Origin: Druceiella hillmani
Taxonomy: Eukaryota; Arthropoda; Insecta; Lepidoptera; Hepialidae
DNA: 64,000 nucleotides
Reading direction: 5' to 3'
Assembly: GCA_039881145.1 (NCBI GenBank)
Contig: JAYKKI010000157.1
Location: 198,501-262,500 of the forward strand
The position numbers and the translations under genes are program-made. How positions within the stretch are numbered: position 1 is the stretch's first letter; each line of letters begins with the position of its first letter. Under the pieces are notes generated by a model that was not told the DNA's origin, did no database searches, and was given only the letters and a program-made list of their open reading frames with translations. This document shows positions 1 to 12,310 of the stretch, in pieces.

Positions 1-119
1 CCAGAAAAGAAAGGCGATGGTAATGGAAGAAAGATAGTCAGCTCATTCTATGGAACGATTATACTGGAAAATAATATAAGTTACCGTAAATACGAGAGCA
101 ACGCCCTCGTAATACCTCT

Positions 120-420
120 GCGCATTCAGCTTCGACTACTTGAGTATGAAAATTGTGGATCATCTCCCTACCACTCTGACTTCGCACCATACAATTTTTA
201 TTTATTCCCCCGAATAAAGCGTAACTGCGACATATATGTTTCTCAGATGCGGGAATACATGCAAAATGGCAAGAATAAAAGAAATACTTGTGGCGAAGAA
301 TCGGCAACTGCTTTCTTGCCGAAAAAGTGGCAAAAAGCCGTGCAAGTGGCAACTTGACGAGAAAGTGGCAAAAGACCCTGGAAGAAACGCGTCCACAAAA
401 GAAACGTATCTTCAATGACC
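120..420 (+). pseudogene. Mariner transposase C-terminal remnant
   Basis: The frame from about 157 reads GSSPYHSDFAPYNFYLFPRI, a clear relative of the mariner signature PPYSPDLAPCDFFLFPKL that carries the last catalytic Asp of the D,D34D triad. Downstream, KKWQKAVQV (about 325-350) resembles the family's final WQKCI segment. Reading frame is lost between them and stops occur, so this is dead. No terminal inverted repeats were identified. Confidence 0.65.
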
Positions 421-599
421 TTTTCGAAAGCGGCTGTAGTCCACGTCCAAGATTCTATCGAACGAAACGATTCACATTATTTTTATTTTTGCTATTCCAA
501 AAAGTCTCAGTGTTACCATCCGTAGAACGTTCACCTTATAAAAGTTGTTATGATGTTAGATACTATTTCTAACTCTAAATGATACAATCAAACGTACCT

Positions 600-1410
600 G
601 GCTCTGAAATATGAGACAAACATATTACAATTAATAGACAATCGCTCATCTCACCATAACTAATGTTTATCTATTGGCATAAAGTACACTTACGAACTAT
701 ATTATATGACTAAATACAGTGGACTGTGGGACGGATTTGAGTGTATATGCAATGAGGATTTCACCTTTCAACATTAAACGAATCCTCATATACTAGATGG
801 TGTTTCTCAATCGTACACCAACAGTGAAATAATTCAGTAGTTTATTCATAGGAATAGTTTTAAGTAGTTCGTAATTTCAAATACTATGTATTTTCACCAA
901 GAGCTAGCTGGGCCACACCTGGCCACATCTCATAAAGTTGTTTTATTTCTTAATTACAGGCAAATTGTAAAATAATTCTAATACCTGTGTCATAAGAGTC
1001 ATAATCTATACGGACGACTGGGACGTACCAACGGACGACTATCACATTCTTGCATTAATAAATGTGATATGCGTGAAAAAGAGATATAATTAATTTGTTT
1101 GTTCTGCGTAGCGGAATAATGGAAAATTCCGAGCACGCGGCCGGTCAGTCTCCGGATGGCCGGCGCACTGGAAGAACGTGCTTAAAATCCACTCTGCAGC
1201 CATCGCGTCCTGTTTCCATTTATTTATTTAGTTTCATCATTTTACGTTTTCATTGTTCATAACATATTGTGATATCGACAGAACACGAAGCATAGTTTTA
1301 ATTTTGAATGCGTAATTTTAATTATTTTTTTTATGTTTTTGTGTTTTTTACTCTAAGTAGATACTTTTAAAATTCATAATGACTCGCATACATTTCACGG
1401 GCTTCAGAAT
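600..1410. other. Non-coding stretch, no recognised feature
   Basis: This is AT-rich sequence with one GC-rich island at about 1115-1190 that has no sustained open frame or splice signals. I see no gene here. Confidence 0.5.
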
Positions 1411-1418
1411 ACTCTGAC

Positions 1419-1560
1419 ATGATTTTGATTTGTGGAGAATACCATGGAAACGCGGCTGAAGCTATACGAACATATCGAGAGAGATATGAAAACGGCTGTG
1501 TACGTCCTTTGAATCCCCATACCGCACCCGTCTCGCGATCCCTGCATCGCGCGACTTTAC
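1419..1560 (+). pseudogene. DUF4817-type transposase N-terminal (HTH) remnant
   Basis: The frame reads MILICGEYHGNAAEAIRTYR then ERYENG. It matches the DUF4817 helix-turn-helix region found at the start of many insect IS630/mariner-superfamily transposases (pattern GE..GN..EA.R.Y..R). It runs out into unrelated sequence after about 45 residues, and no DDE domain follows. Confidence 0.5.
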
Positions 1561-2049
1561 TATTTTACCGAGGTCTGTCACAAGCATTACACACGGTGTT
1601 TACGTTTTGTTTATATTACAATTGTATTTCATTCTTTGAATTATTTTTTATTCTTGGTGTAATTTTTTATTTCACTACTTTAAACTATTTACGACGGCTT
1701 GTACTAACTGGGGTTTTATTTAATGTCGAATGGTCAAAATCAGATTGTATATAATTATGGTAAAGTTATTGATGAAAAATTACGCCGTTTCCTTCGCGTT
1801 CGCTTTGAGGCCAAAGTTCCCTTATCGAGTGGCCATTCCTCTTTAGCGATTACGTTCACGATTCTCATACAAGATGGTGCTCAAACAACGGTGTGAATTC
1901 TGTGAAGTGTCTCCGCGTAATTTTTATAATTTTACAGTGAACTTTCATAATTACTATGCTTTGTGCAAACAGTTCCATTTTCGCTTGAATCTTGAATTAA
2001 AAATTATCACTTGAAGTTGTTCAATGAATGACAGTTCTACCACTCACAG

Positions 2050-3010
2050 AAAAAAGTGTGCGTGTACTTATACGTTAGAAGTTATACTTCTTTGGTATAA
2101 TACGAGAATAACTTTATTTAGCACGCAAATAATTAATGGAAATAAAATAATAAAAGGACTGGAGCACGATTATAAACGCGGTTGGTAAAATCTAAATTCA
2201 TTCAAATAGCGAAATTTCAAAAATTTAAATTTATTTTCTCACAGAGAGTAGAAAAAAATATGACCCTTTATCTAGAATTACAATTATTATAATTTAATAA
2301 TTGATACACGTAAACATCTAATCAATAATCTTAAAAAATATATTGTTATATATATTTATATATACCTGTTTGTAATATATTGTAGCACAAATATATTACA
2401 AACAGATATGAATGCATGTAATTTATTATTGATTATTTGTTTATCTCATTATTATTTTTTATTAAAATAATTAAATTAAGTTTCAAATTAATATTAAAAT
2501 TGAATTGAACTATTTTAAAAATTGTAATCTGAATATTCAACTCAGCGTTTGATTTAAAATAAACACATGTATATAATGAATTGTTAAATTTACTAAATCA
2601 ATCTAAATAAAGTTTAATTAATAATGAAGATAAATGAATATACTGATAATTTATTGTCATTTATTAAGTATTTAATAAATGATAAAGTATTATAATAACC
2701 TCACTTACGGAGATACACTTAAAATATATTTTTAACGCTAGGCACTATTTCTATCACGAATATTCACAATAAATAAATGTTTTTTTTATTATATGGACCA
2801 CTATTATATTTCAATTACTAAAAAAATATTATTAAAAAGCACAGATATAGCTTAAATTGGTATAAGTATAAAATACATGTTGCGTATTTACAAATATCTC
2901 AATAACTATCATGAATATAGCGTCAGTCAATACAATCAAAGCTTTTGTTACAAATTTCACTCTCATCATTTGTTTCATACCGCGCCTAAAGAAGCATAAC
3001 TTCAAAAAAT
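2050..3010 (+). mobile_element. Palindromic-end element (Helentron/HINE-like), copy 1
   Basis: The left end carries TTAGAAGTTATACTTCTTTGG, and the right end carries CGCGCCTAAAGAAGCATAACTT. These are inverted relative to each other, and each is itself a short palindrome (GAAGT-TAT-ACTTC). The interior is very AT-rich and non-coding. Internal blocks (GCAAATAATT..GGACTGGAG; TAACCTCACT..) recur in copy 2 at 9.5 kb and, inverted, near 22.9 kb. This is a divergent, non-autonomous member. Confidence 0.65.
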
Positions 3011-5715
3011 GGCGTAAAATTTAAAATGAGTCCTCTTAATTGAAAACTATGTTTCGTACCATTGTGTAAGTGAAGTTCATTTTGTGAGTAGTTTAGGTGC
3101 GACATTTAAATGAACGCTGTGCACTCAATGTTTGCGCTTACTTCTTACGTTAACATTGCAATAATAAAAAAAAAATTATAATTAAAAAAAATTTAAAATA
3201 TATAATTAAAAATATTTTTCTTTTATTTTAATTTGAAGAATTAGAATCAATCGTTATTTTTCACTATAATCAACACTTTGATAATCCACTCTTTAGACGT
3301 TTATTTATGTGTTACAAATATTAACGATATTATAAATATTAACCATAAATAATTACCTTTTTCTGAAAAATAAAAACAATGTTTAATATGTGACACGAAA
3401 CAACAACAATTGTTAAAATTAAAGAGAGATTATGAGATCAAAGACCCCAGGTTTGTCCCACCTGTTAGTCCCTGGAGTGCCGGGCACAAAACCCTGGACA
3501 CACCGTCTCGCCGCTCGCTTGTGATTAAATAATTCGTGACTCCGAAATTTATTATTAATTTGTAAGAAGTGTAGTTATAAAACAGTCGAAGAATTTGTAC
3601 AATAATTACATATTTACTAGTTTAAAGTAAAAAAATAAAAAAATATCCTGTTTTTGTAAGAAAAAAGGCATTATAGAGAACGATTTTCTTTATTACCACG
3701 TAAAATTGTTGTGAGCCAGCTCAGCGTTGTACACGAAATACGACAATTGAAAGCAACAAACAGGAGAGGCCACTCTAACGAAATTCAAAGCTCAAAAAGT
3801 AATACAATTGTTTTCATAACAATTATAAATAACTTTCACAATGAATACAATTGCTTGCATAACAGTCCTAAGGCAAAAATAACTGTACGCTGCAGACTAT
3901 TATATTCGTTATTTCGTTCTCTTTCCTATGGTATATAATTATCTATATATTTATCTCATTTTATTCCGACTGTCTATGTTTGAGTAGCGCTATCCGCTAA
4001 CGACCCAGATCTGGGTCAGGAACGCCCCAGGGGTTATCTAATAGTATTATCACTACCAATACTTCGCGAACTCTACACAAACCGATAGCGATACTATATA
4101 ACGAACTTGGGGCTCAGCTTTGAAAGTTTCAATTGGTCTAAACATTCTGGAGGATGTGTGTGGTGTGTGCGTGTGTGTATATAACCCAACAAAAAACCAC
4201 ATGTTTGTTTGCTTATAACTTGAGTTTTATTAGATTGATTTAAACACTCACGTTACATTATAAATAATTTGTGAGACGCCTCCTTGAGCGCGGAGAGGTC
4301 CACGCCTGATCCGTGCTTAATGCGAACTGTGCATTATTCGAAACGGATTAAAAAGAAGAACATAATCTTCTCAAAATGTTTTATTAATTACTCCATCTTT
4401 GTAAAGTTAAAGTCTAACTACATTAGATTTTAATAAATAGAAATATTGGATTTTATTAGTGTTATATTATATGTTATGTCCAGCTGCTAATCAAAATGCG
4501 AACAAAAGAAAATCTGAAAAATTCAAGAAGATTCTTGCGATATAATATTTTAGTTTACAGTCTTTCGAGTCACAATGAAAATAAACTTTTTATGACTTGC
4601 CAAAATTTTTCTTTTTTTCTTTTTCAAGAAAAAATGTATACTTTAATTGTTTACAAAAATTGTACAAGAAATGTTTTGTAAAAAATGGGTCCATAAATTT
4701 ATAATCTATATTATACGGATCTTCTCAAACTCTATAGACTTATTTATTTCAAAACAAGTTAAATTTTAAATGTTTACTCACGATCAGCTGCAACGAGAAG
4801 TACATCAATGGATATTATTTAATTATAATTAACAGATTTGTAATCAACCGCCGTTAGTTAAATATAAAGAATGCGCAGGTATCTAACGCCAAATGAACTT
4901 AAACTACAATGGTGTAATAATTATGTACAGTGAATGATAAAAGTTACAAGTAACAGAATGATTTAAGTTGGCGGTACATAATGAGCTACAGTATATAGGT
5001 GGCATAGTAAGCTAGATGAGCTACCGTTGGCGGTACACAGTAAGGTCCTTGTAAGAATGTCAATACTCACTGGGAGAGCAACCAGGAACCTGGTACAATA
5101 AGACGAAAGCTACATTAAGGTTGCTTTAAAGAGCACATATCGAGACATATCAAGTGACCGGTGCAGAAAATAATATGATTATACAGATTTTTAAAATTAT
5201 TATCAAAGGTTTAGTGGGAAATAAGACAATTCCTCCATGACATATGTTGACGCAAAGGTTAAGTTGCTGGCAGAGCGTCGTTGGGTATTTTCGAAAAAAT
5301 TAGTGCCAGGGACGCTGTCTAGGATCAAATAGAAATTAAAATAAGCCTTCCCCGAACTTTCGCCTGTCTGTCTGTTCGAATGTTTGTTAGAGTCTCACGC
5401 AAAAACTAAATAATTACAGATTTTAATTGTGTTTTCACTGGTATGATGCTTGAGGTACATATTAAAATCTGCGCTACATATTTCACAGAATTGAATATTT
5501 TCAAATAGAATTTTGTTCTACGTACTTGTCTGTATGTTTCCTATTATGTATGTATGTATTTTTATTTGGACTTCAATAAGTTGACATCCAGATTAGTTCA
5601 GTCGTTTTTCCATGATAGTATAGCAAAACAAGTAGACAGGCAGGCAGAAAAAAAGTCTCTTCGAAAATATTGAATTCCGAGGAATATGTAACCCAGATTT
5701 TAATGTGATCAAAGA
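3010..5715. other. Intergenic AT-rich DNA without recognised genes
   Basis: There is no sustained coding signal. A GC-richer patch at about 3440-3530 (CCCAGGTTTGTCCCACCTG..) and another at 4000-4110 have no splice or ORF support. A short GT-rich tract lies at about 4157-4180. Confidence 0.45.
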
Positions 5716-5717
5716 GC

Positions 5718-5811
5718 TTTGCTAATAGCCCACCATACAACGAAACCTAGGTCATGGTAAAGAAATTTAAAAAATAAAATACTACATCACGTAGTTTAGT
5801 TTAATTTTGAA
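5718..5811. repeat. Half-copy of the 7.6-kb foldback element
   Basis: The sequence from GCTAATAGCCCACC through ACAACGAAACCTAGGTC to ACATCACGTAGTTT matches one arm of the foldback at 7637-7883. Here only one arm is present, with several substitutions, so it is a single-arm derivative or an older decayed copy. Confidence 0.7.
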
Positions 5812-5879
5812 TACAGTTTACTTTTCCCAATTTCACATTCGCTAAGATACTTTAAAACAAACAGTGTTAGCAAAACAAG

Positions 5880-6483
5880 AACCACGTATATTGGCTTACA
5901 GACCACGTATGTCGATTTAAAGACCCCGTGTGTCAATTTAAAGACCGCGCGTGTCGACTTAAAGACCACGTGTGTCTACTTAAAGACCACGCGTGTCGAC
6001 TTATAGACCGCGTATGTCGAGTTAAAGACGTCACATGTCGGCTTATAGACCACAAGTATAGAACGAAATACCCTTTATGTCGATTTAAAGAACGCGTGTG
6101 TCGACTTAAAGACCTCGCGTGTCGACTTATAGACCGCGTATGTCGAGTTAAAGACATCACGTGTCGGCTTATAGACCACAAGTATAGAACGAAATACCCT
6201 TTATGTCGATTTAAAGAACGCGTGTGTCGACTTAAAGACCTCGCGTGTCGACTTATAAACCGCGTATGTCGAGTTAAAGACGTCACATGTCGGCTTATAG
6301 ACCACAAGTATAGAACGAAATACCCTTTATGTCGATTTAAAGAACGCGTGTGTCGACTTAAAGACCTCGCGTGTCGACTTATAGACCGCGTATGTCGAGT
6401 TAAAGGCATCACGTGTCGGCTTATAGACCACAGACATCGACTGAAATACCCGTTATGTCGACATAAAGACCGCATGTGTCGTT
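5880..6483. repeat. Minisatellite: 21-bp units in a 126-bp higher-order repeat
   Basis: Units of 21 bp with core TGTCGACTTAAAGACC repeat about 28 times. Six successive units form a 126-bp block that recurs about three times with few changes. Because 21 is divisible by three, a 192-codon frame is open on the plus strand (CRLKDLA, CRLIDRV, CRVKDIT, CRLIDHK, YRTKYPL, CRFKERV per block), and a 180-codon frame is open on the minus strand. The double-strand openness is best explained by repeat geometry rather than by coding. Confidence 0.9.
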
Positions 6484-6925
6484 ATACTAATTATTTACAC
6501 GGTTAACGTGAGCGATTAAAATATTGTTTGCTAAAGGCTTAGGTTGTACAATATTATATTGTTTCTTGACTATGTTGCTTCTTTATAGTGAAATATTTTG
6601 ATTTGCAAGATGTCTGATAGACTTTATCCTTAAAAATATTATTAGGGATGTTGATTTTACATTGCAATTTTTTTCTATTAGTTTTTGGCAAATGTACTTT
6701 ATAACAAAAATCATTTTGCACGTTTAATTTGATCTCATCTGTACGTTACAAAATACGTAATTGTCTTTCTGATGATTTTGTTAAAAATTCTATCCGAAAC
6801 CTTGTAGGCATTGTCTTTTATTTGGGAAAAACGCCAATTGCGGAATTTAAAATCATCCAATAGTGCACGCCCTGGGTACGGTGTGCGACAAGCTCTCGGG
6901 TGCTTCTAAAGGAAGACCGACTTAC

Positions 6926-7052
6926 AGTATAGTTCGATCGCTCTGATGGCAGAGTCGACAGTGCCCAGCTTGAAGATGTAGCCCAGCTTGCAGGGGTTGA
7001 AACGGTCGCAGATCTCGTGCTCCGGATCCAGTTCGTGGACGTACTTGTAAGT
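6926..7052 (-). CDS. Gene U, last exon visible in the window
   Basis: This 127-nt exon has acceptor CACTGATCTGCAG and donor T|GTAAGTCGG. It encodes TYKYVHELDPEHEICDRFNP, then CKLGYIFKLGTVDSAIRAIE and LY. Two more cysteines are present (ICDRF, PCKLG). It ends in phase 1, so coding continues downstream (below 6926), but I found no convincing next exon in 1-6.9 kb; it may lie outside the window. G+C content is far above the flanks. Confidence 0.8.
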
Positions 7053-7636
7053 CTGCAGATCAGTGGAGTGGAGACAATAATTCGTGATGCAAAGATTAGA
7101 TTAGTAAAAATAAATATTAAAAACTTGCGAAAAAAAATTATTTTTATTTTATTTTATATAATTATTTTTATTAATTAGTATTTTGACATCTAAATGGTTT
7201 GATCGAAGAGAACTATAAAACTAAATAAAACGTTTGTGGGTCGAGGGTACCGCACGGCAAAAGGGGAAATTCTACATTAGCTCTATTTACTTGTATCAAG
7301 TATATTATAATTATATTTAAGTATATTATATATTATAATTGATCAAAATATTAAAAAATTAAAATAGAGCAAAAAATATTTTTTAATTACATCAAATCGG
7401 CTAATTTGTTCAAGAATTGTTCGTGACTTTTAACTTCCTATTAAAAATGCCTTAATAAAATAAGTCGCCAGTGTTGTAACAGTTATAATCTATGTTCCCC
7501 ATAATATCAATATTTTTTAGATTCTTCTCAAAAATATGAGATGAAAATAATCTATAACATTTTTTTGTTTCATTATCGTAAAGGGGACAGCCATGAAAAA
7601 ATTATTTAAGAAACACGCGTATTTTAATAAAAATGC

Positions 7637-7883
7637 AATTAAATGAAACTACGTGATGTAGTATTATTTCTACTATCTTTAATTTCTTTACCACGACCTA
7701 GGTTTCGTTGTATTACAACATCTTCAGGTGGGATATTAGCATATTGTGTATATTAGAATCTTTGGATATTAGAATCTTTGCTAATATCCCACCTGAAGAT
7801 GTTGTAATACAACGAAACCTAGGTCGTGGTAAAAAAATTAAAGAAAGTAGAAATAATACTACATCACGTAGTTTCATTTAATT
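7637..7883. mobile_element. Foldback element, near-perfect inverted repeat
   Basis: Two arms of about 105 bp (AATTAAATGAAACTACGTGA.. to ..GGTGGGATATTAGC and its inverse) flank a roughly 35-bp AT-rich loop. The arms differ at only a few positions, so the copy is young or is maintained by gene conversion. It lies in the gene U intron between the 7.0- and 9.2-kb exons. It is non-coding and MITE-like; the transposase family is unknown. Confidence 0.85.
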
Positions 7884-8239
7884 GTGAATAATGAATTTCT
7901 ACAAAATTAACGCCAAATATATTCAATATTAATAAAAATGATTTTTTTTCTGCGAAACTATACTTGTAATGTTTAATATTACAATAACGAGACTCACGAT
8001 CGAACGCCGAGTATAACTGAAGTAGATATGTTCGAGCATACTCGGTCTTCCGCCGAATATAACCGCAGCATATATTTTCCCATCAAAAAAATTTAAAAGA
8101 TACTCTTCTAATTCATTTCAATTTTTCTCGTTCCGAAGATAATGCCGATAGGTAGGTCGTTTAACGCGATAATTAAAATAATCATTAGCCTCTAAACTTA
8201 TACCGATCGAACAATGGAAAACGACGTAGACTAATATGG

Positions 8240-8990
8240 GGTTTGTCGGAGGTCTCAGAAAATTTTGATCATTTTGTTGAGTCCTGCCTGCTGAGCCACA
8301 ACCATGTGGACGTGCAAGCCAAATTAGAAAACAATCAAAATCAACATGCGAAAGATTCAAGAAGTAAGATCTGGTGTAAAGAACACGACATTATCACTAT
8401 GAGGCACAGAGTAAGTGGAGCATGCCCACCGACTGACATATCTTAGGGGAGTCGTTTCGGGGGAGGAAAACCTGAAGAGAACGTCTCTTCACGGAGCATC
8501 AAAGCTAGGGTGACCTTCACGCAGACCGACCTTTACTCCGTGCGGCAATCGTGGGAACCGACTGGGAGACTGAAACTCAAAACGTTATAATGCTACATCA
8601 AACCTGCTATAAGAATGCAAGAAATGGAAGGCAACAAAAGACCACACAAGACCGTTCCAAATCTCTGTCAATCGCTAAGTAAATCGAGAAGACAACTTAC
8701 AAATATTTCCTGGAACGCTGCAAGGAAGTTCCGACTGAGTACTAAATATAACGACGTTATTTGAGTACTAAATAACTGCTTTTGTCAAGCCCTCAAAAAG
8801 GAACCCGTTCATACGCCCAATTAGGGTTTAAATTAGAAACTTCAAGGGAAGAGACAATGTGGCCATCTGGCTGCATCTAAGTAAATGATATTTTAAAAAA
8901 GTGATTACTATGAGGACCACGCGAGAAATTTGGAAGTTACTTTAAAACGTTCACGGTACCATAAGTGATTGAAAAACAAAAAAGGTCTAT
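8240..8990 (+). other. Broken ORF region, possible old retroelement
   Basis: A 67-codon frame (8243-8446) includes LLSHNHVDVQAKLENNQNQH. A related phrase, LLSHQHVDMQRELKDL, occurs at about 52620-52680 in another intron, so both probably descend from one repeat family. Downstream frames to about 8990 are interrupted by stops. I cannot name the family. Confidence 0.35.
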
Positions 8991-9081
8991 CTTAACAACG
9001 AGTATATTAACAAGGGTTTAACTTAACAACGAGTTTCTGAGCAATACTCTTCAGCAGAACCTAAAGCGACCCACTTTACAC

Positions 9082-9269
9082 TGTCACGAGGGTGTGTGTG
9101 ATCTTTTGACGCACCCTGTCGGGGTAGTATCTGTAGTGGACGATGACGTCTCCGTTGGTGTCCTTGCTGCAGTCCTCCACAGTCTGCCGGTAGGAGGTGC
9201 GCTGGTGAGGGTCGCAAGCTATCGGCATCGTCCCATTGTGCGGCAGCTCCGCGGCCAAGTCGCGCCTCT
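9082..9269 (-). CDS. Gene U, exon with Cys pair and NGT site
   Basis: This 188-nt exon has acceptor GCATTCCTTTGCAG and donor ACA|GTGTAAAG. It encodes RRDLAAELPHNGTMPIACDP and then a region with EDCSKDTNGD, HYRYYPD and ITHTLVT. It contains two cysteines and a potential N-glycosylation sequon (NGT). It enters with two bases and leaves in phase 0, consistent with both neighbours. The donor has G at +3 but an imperfect +4/+5. Confidence 0.8.
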
Positions 9270-9466
9270 CTGCAAAGGAATGCAATTAATTTCCAATGGC
9301 CTATCGACTGCAATTTAATAATAATATTTTACATAAATTATACAACAGCTTTAATCTTAGTGTAGTGATTATTTAGAGCAGTGTTTATATAAAAATAATT
9401 CAAGAATATTATATTTCAGGAATCAAAGTTAAAGTTGACATAGTTATAAATGTGGCTGACAATCGC

Positions 9467-9961
9467 AGACGCAAATAATTCATGGAAATAAAATAACAAA
9501 GGGACTGGAGCGTGATTATAAAAACCGTTGGTAAAAATCATAAAATTAAATTTTAAAATAATTTATAAGCCAAATAAACACATCGAAACTTAACCTCACT
9601 AAGAGAAATACCCTTAAAATATATTTTAAAATGCTCATAAGTACTATTTATATCACGTATACTTACAATATATAAATGTTCTTTATATTATATGAACCAC
9701 TTATAAATTTCCATTATTAAAAAATATAATTTAAAAGCACAGGTATAACTTAGATTCGTATGAATATAAAACACGTGTCGTGTATTAACAAATACCTCAA
9801 TAACTATCATGAATATAGCACATATTAGTTACTACGCGCGTCTAAATATATGTTTAGTGAGCAACTTCACCCTGTCGATTTTTGTTGCATCGTGCGCGCG
9901 CATCGTAAAATTTTGCTCTTTTTTCATTACTCGCCTAAACAAGTATAACTTCAAGAAATAA
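9467..9961 (+). mobile_element. Palindromic-end element, copy 2 (left-truncated)
   Basis: It starts within the GCAAATAATTCATGGAAAT block shared with copy 1 and ends with GCCTAAACAAGTATAACTTC, the family right end. The left palindrome is absent. The interior parallels copy 1, including TAACCTCACT and CCTTAAAATATATTTT. It lies in the intron between the 9.2- and 11.6-kb exons of gene U. Confidence 0.6.
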
Positions 9962-10291
9962 AATCACAGTAGCGACTTTTTTGCAACTAATAATATAGAA
10001 CTGCGCCCTTACATCTCTTTTATATAGTTTACCTAATTATTAACAGGTTGCGTTTATTTTGTAAAAATATTTTCATATTTTTGTAAATAAACAAAGTGCA
10101 GACAATATCGAAAAGATGACGTTGATTTAATGATTTAGTTTATTCCTTCTACAGAGCAAATAGCATAAATACATAGGCGAGTTAAATGGGAACTTCTTGA
10201 AAAACGCAATTGTGTTGTGTCTTTAATGGTGAAATTTGCAATACAAACATCTAACCATTTTAATTTTTATTATTTATAACACTTTTTAAAG

Positions 10292-10806
10292 CTTATTTTA
10301 TTTGATTTGAATCGGTTTTTTTCGCGGTAATTATCTATTTAACGATTAAATCTAGGTTTAATCATTAAATAGATAATTACCGCGAAAAAACCCGATTATA
10401 AACTAAGTATTCACTATGTCCCGACGTTTCAGACTGGTTGCACAGCCTGTGGTCACGGGAAGACTGAAGATGTATAGGAGTCACCGCTGCGACGCGGGAG
10501 TGTTTTTCAAAACGGAGGTAGTTTTGTGTACATAAATCAAAGTGTCATGACACCGTCAGTGTAGTGTGTAGGTCTAGTGTGAACGCGCCTTAGAATTCTA
10601 CAATCAACCAAGTGGGGGTAGTTTTGAAAAACACTCCCGCGTCGCAGCGGTGACTCCTATACATCTTCAGTATTCCCGTGACCACAGGCTGTGCAACCAG
10701 TCTGAAACGTCGGGACATAGTGAATACTTAGTTTATAATATCTAGGTTTAATCATTAAATAGATAATTACCGCGAAAAAACCCGATTCAAATCTAATAAA
10801 ATAGGT
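10292..10806. mobile_element. Nested foldback element with long terminal inverted repeats
   Basis: The outer arms begin TTATTTTATTTGATTTGAAT and continue through CGGTTTTTTCGCGGTAATTA. Inside them is a second inverted pair of about 130 bp containing GTCCCGACGTTTCAGACTGG and CACTCCCGCGTCGCAGCGG. The block TCTAGGTTTAATCATTAAAT occurs on both sides, and next to the left copy it forms its own hairpin. A central spacer of about 110 bp is unique. No coding capacity is visible, consistent with a non-autonomous DNA transposon. Confidence 0.85.
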
Positions 10807-11018
10807 GTTCGAATCGCGAAAGTTTAAAAAAGTCTACTTTTTAAAGCTCTTCAAATTTCAAAAATATTAATTTTACGAAAAAATTTTTCAAATAAAATTT
10901 GTAGAAAATTTAACAGTCTCAAACACTTATTTTACATTTTTCATCATAAATCACGAGATACAACACGATTTGCGTTTTTCAAATGGCATATTTAGCAATT
11001 TTCCGAAAGTAATATATT

Positions 11019-11160
11019 GATACCTCCAATTAATAATCCAATAAAAATGTTCACTATTTACAATTTTAAACTTTTATTAATTCAATTAATGATACCTCCA
11101 ATTAATAATCCAATAAAAATGTTCACTATTTACAATTTTAAACTTTTATTAATATTAACA
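11019..11160. repeat. 72-bp tandem duplication
   Basis: GATACCTCCAATTAATAATC through AACTTTTATTAAT occurs twice in tandem with essentially no differences, which suggests a recent slippage or duplication. Confidence 0.9.
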
Positions 11161-11521
11161 GATGCCTAGTCTAGCGCAGTTATGAATGTACGAATAAACG
11201 AACCGAACCTAATACGTTGCGTATGTTTTGAAAGCTTGCAATGTGCATGTCACCAGGTGATCACCTGCGGGTCTAAAGTAGATTAAGGGCCACATTTTTA
11301 TTTTAACAACTTATAATAAGAGAAAAAGGCCATTCTTCTCATTTACCCGTTGGTTATAGAGAAATTTTAAATGTTTAAATCCAAAGTTGGGCGACTATTT
11401 GAGTACTTTCCAAGAATTTGTCGCACGTACATATTTGACTGAAAATGTCAAATTAAAAATGACCCAAAAACTTGTAAACGTTCGACGGTGGAGCTGCACG
11501 AGGTGACGAAGCAACACTCAC

Positions 11522-11695
11522 TGTTGCAGTAGAACATCGTGTTGTTTTCCGTTATGTAAATGGCCGCGTCCTCCGCCGCCAGGCACGAGTCGTAGAGAAT
11601 CTGCGAGGGCGGAGTCTTCTCCGGACCGCAGACCACGACCCCGTTCGAGTCGGGCTCGTGGACGGCCCTGTTGCTGGGGCACCGGTACAATACAC
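11522..11695 (-). CDS. Gene U, cysteine-containing exon
   Basis: This 174-nt exon has acceptor GATGTTCGCAG and donor A|GTGAGTG. Two bases complete the Gly codon after KR from the previous exon. The product begins VLYRCPSNRAVHEPDSNG and carries CGPEK, DSCLAAED and FYCN, so there are four cysteines in 57 residues, plus NNT as a possible N-glycosylation site. Phase 1 at the donor fits the next exon. The cysteine spacing suggests an extracellular or luminal domain, but I cannot name it. Confidence 0.8.
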
Positions 11696-12080
11696 CTGCG
11701 AACATCGTCGTTAGAAATCATTACTAACCTGAAGCTTCAGCAAAATTCTGGAAGAAGTTTCTATATATTTCGTTACGCGCTAGTGGCCATGAATTATAAA
11801 AATCAAATCGTTGTAAAATCGTTGTAAATTTAATAATATAGATACGATTGTCATCTGATCACCAAAATTAGGCAAGGTTGTGCGCGTTCAGTACTTGAAC
11901 ATATAGAATACTGGTTGACATTGGCTTCTCTTGAGAAGTTTCACGTCCAGAATGCTCGTTGAGCGCATTTTTTTTATTATTCTTGATTTCCATTTCATGT
12001 CAACTGCGCGCAACGAAATATATTTTCAAAAATCTTCAAACATTTTTTGAAATACAAAGGACTATTTTTTTTATACTATT

Positions 12081-12310
12081 ACTAGCTTTTCGCCCGCGGC
12101 TTCGTTCCCGTAGAATTTTCGTTACTTAAACTTTAGATGAATTTTAACTTTCAAAGTCGCTCGATTAAAAACAAAAATTTTTAATTCTGGCTCAGGTTTT
12201 AAAGTTCCATACCTCAAAAGGAAAAACGGCACCGGTATAAGATTATTCATATATCCGTCTGTCCGCATGTCGCAAACGTTTTTCTTAGAAAGAGCTTGGC
12301 GCATAACTTA
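12081..12310. repeat. Lepidoptera-type dispersed repeat (CTAG-CTTTTCGCCCGCGG)
   Basis: ACTAGCTTTTCGCCCGCGGC followed by TTCGTTCCCG is a phrase very common at the edge of dispersed repeats in moth and butterfly genomes. A related start, ACTAGCTGACCCGTGCGAAG, occurs at 62843. No intact coding frame is present. Confidence 0.55.

Noticed and set aside
3440..3535. GC-rich patch as the missing 3' exon of gene U
   Set aside because: A minus frame is briefly open, but no acceptor giving phase 1 was found.
5928..6506. A 192-codon Cys-rich repeat protein
   Set aside because: Both strands are open owing to the 21-bp unit, with no splice or start context, so it is kept only as a low-confidence finding.
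9023..9313. Alternative minus and plus frames across the 9.1-kb exon
   Set aside because: They are shadow frames; only one frame agrees with splice sites and phases of the neighbours.
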